This document shows, piece by piece, positions 20,194-20,271 of a stretch of DNA of 20,271 nucleotides. The translations under genes and the position numbers were made by a program. The notes beneath the pieces are model-generated. The model did no database searches. It was not told the DNA's origin and saw nothing but the letters and a program-made list of their open reading frames with translations. Source of the DNA: Lachnospiraceae bacterium (GTDB taxonomy: Bacteria; Bacillota; Clostridia; Lachnospirales; Lachnospiraceae); NCBI GenBank assembly GCA_014804495.1, contig JAAUZS010000055.1:1-20271 (forward strand). The letters run 5' to 3'. The first letter of the stretch is position 1. Every line of letters starts with the position of its first letter.

Positions 20194-20271
20194 TTATGCT
20201 ATTGAAAGGTCAAGCGCTTTATTCAGTGCGTCACATAAGATATGAGAAATCTGCTGTATCTGCAAATCCAC
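20194..20271 (-). CDS. gpr: C-terminal end of germination protease Gpr (partial)
   Basis: The frame is open from the window edge to TAA at 20196-20194 and gives the last 25 residues: VDLQIQQISHILCDALNKAL, then DLSIA. This resembles the C-terminal helix of Gpr, and gpr directly precedes spoIIP in many Clostridia. Gpr degrades small acid-soluble spore proteins at germination. Given the short fragment, the call leans on context. Confidence 0.55.
   Translation of the reverse strand: MDLQIQQISHILCDALNKALDLSIA

Noticed and set aside
1..20271. CRISPR arrays, tRNA or rRNA genes
   Set aside because: No regularly spaced repeats and no tRNA-like cloverleaf with conserved arms were seen; in particular none at the presumed right phage end.

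Overview
The window has two unlike halves. Positions 1 to about 11.6 kb hold an AT-rich block of small, tightly packed genes, all on the + strand. It reads as an integrated filamentous phage (inovirus). From about 11.9 kb to the end the DNA is more GC-balanced and carries host genes, all on the - strand: gpr (partial), spoIIP, lepA, hemW, sigK, an HD-domain gene and pilT. The neighbourhood gpr-spoIIP-lepA-hemW plus a sporulation sigma factor points to a spore-forming member of Clostridia. Lachnospiraceae is the likeliest family, but this rests on gene content and protein style, not on a search.

Phage layout: five small genes and a 353-residue probable DNA-binding protein (147-2084); a tiny membrane protein and a candidate ssDNA-binding protein (2078-2585); a membrane-anchored unknown (2778-3173); a 690-base gene-free stretch folding into a giant imperfect hairpin with DnaA-box-like sites in its stem (3288-3765); an acidic single-pass protein, a 58-residue hydrophobic protein and the 54-residue major coat protein (3863-4764); a run of small unknowns, several of them membrane proteins (4878-6178); then the classical filamentous-phage order of adsorption protein (pIII-like), small membrane protein (pVI-like) and Zot/pI assembly ATPase (6215-9276). 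A candidate plus-strand origin (9288-9480), a HUH rolling-circle Rep (9556-10353) and an IS30-family transposase (10509-11540) follow. The left end of the phage was not identified and may lie outside the window; the right end is probably between 11.56 and 11.81 kb.

How it may work: Rep would nick near 9.4 kb and start rolling-circle replication, the small OB-fold-like protein would coat the single strand, and the long hairpin could prime the complementary strand or signal packaging. Zot would drive extrusion of coat-covered DNA, and the adsorption protein would cap the particle. The transposase is the only candidate integrase. A 16-base palindrome, TTCCAAACGTTTGGAA, brackets the transposase gene and recurs with one change at two other phage gene junctions, which makes it the most suggestive undescribed regulatory or recombination signal here.

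Host half: sigK, the HD-domain gene and pilT are closely spaced and probably one operon behind a good promoter at 14937-14965. lepA has its own strong promoter at 18226-18254. Between lepA and spoIIP lie two large inverted-repeat structures. The phage ends next to pilT, the retraction ATPase of type IV pili, which are common receptors of filamentous phages.
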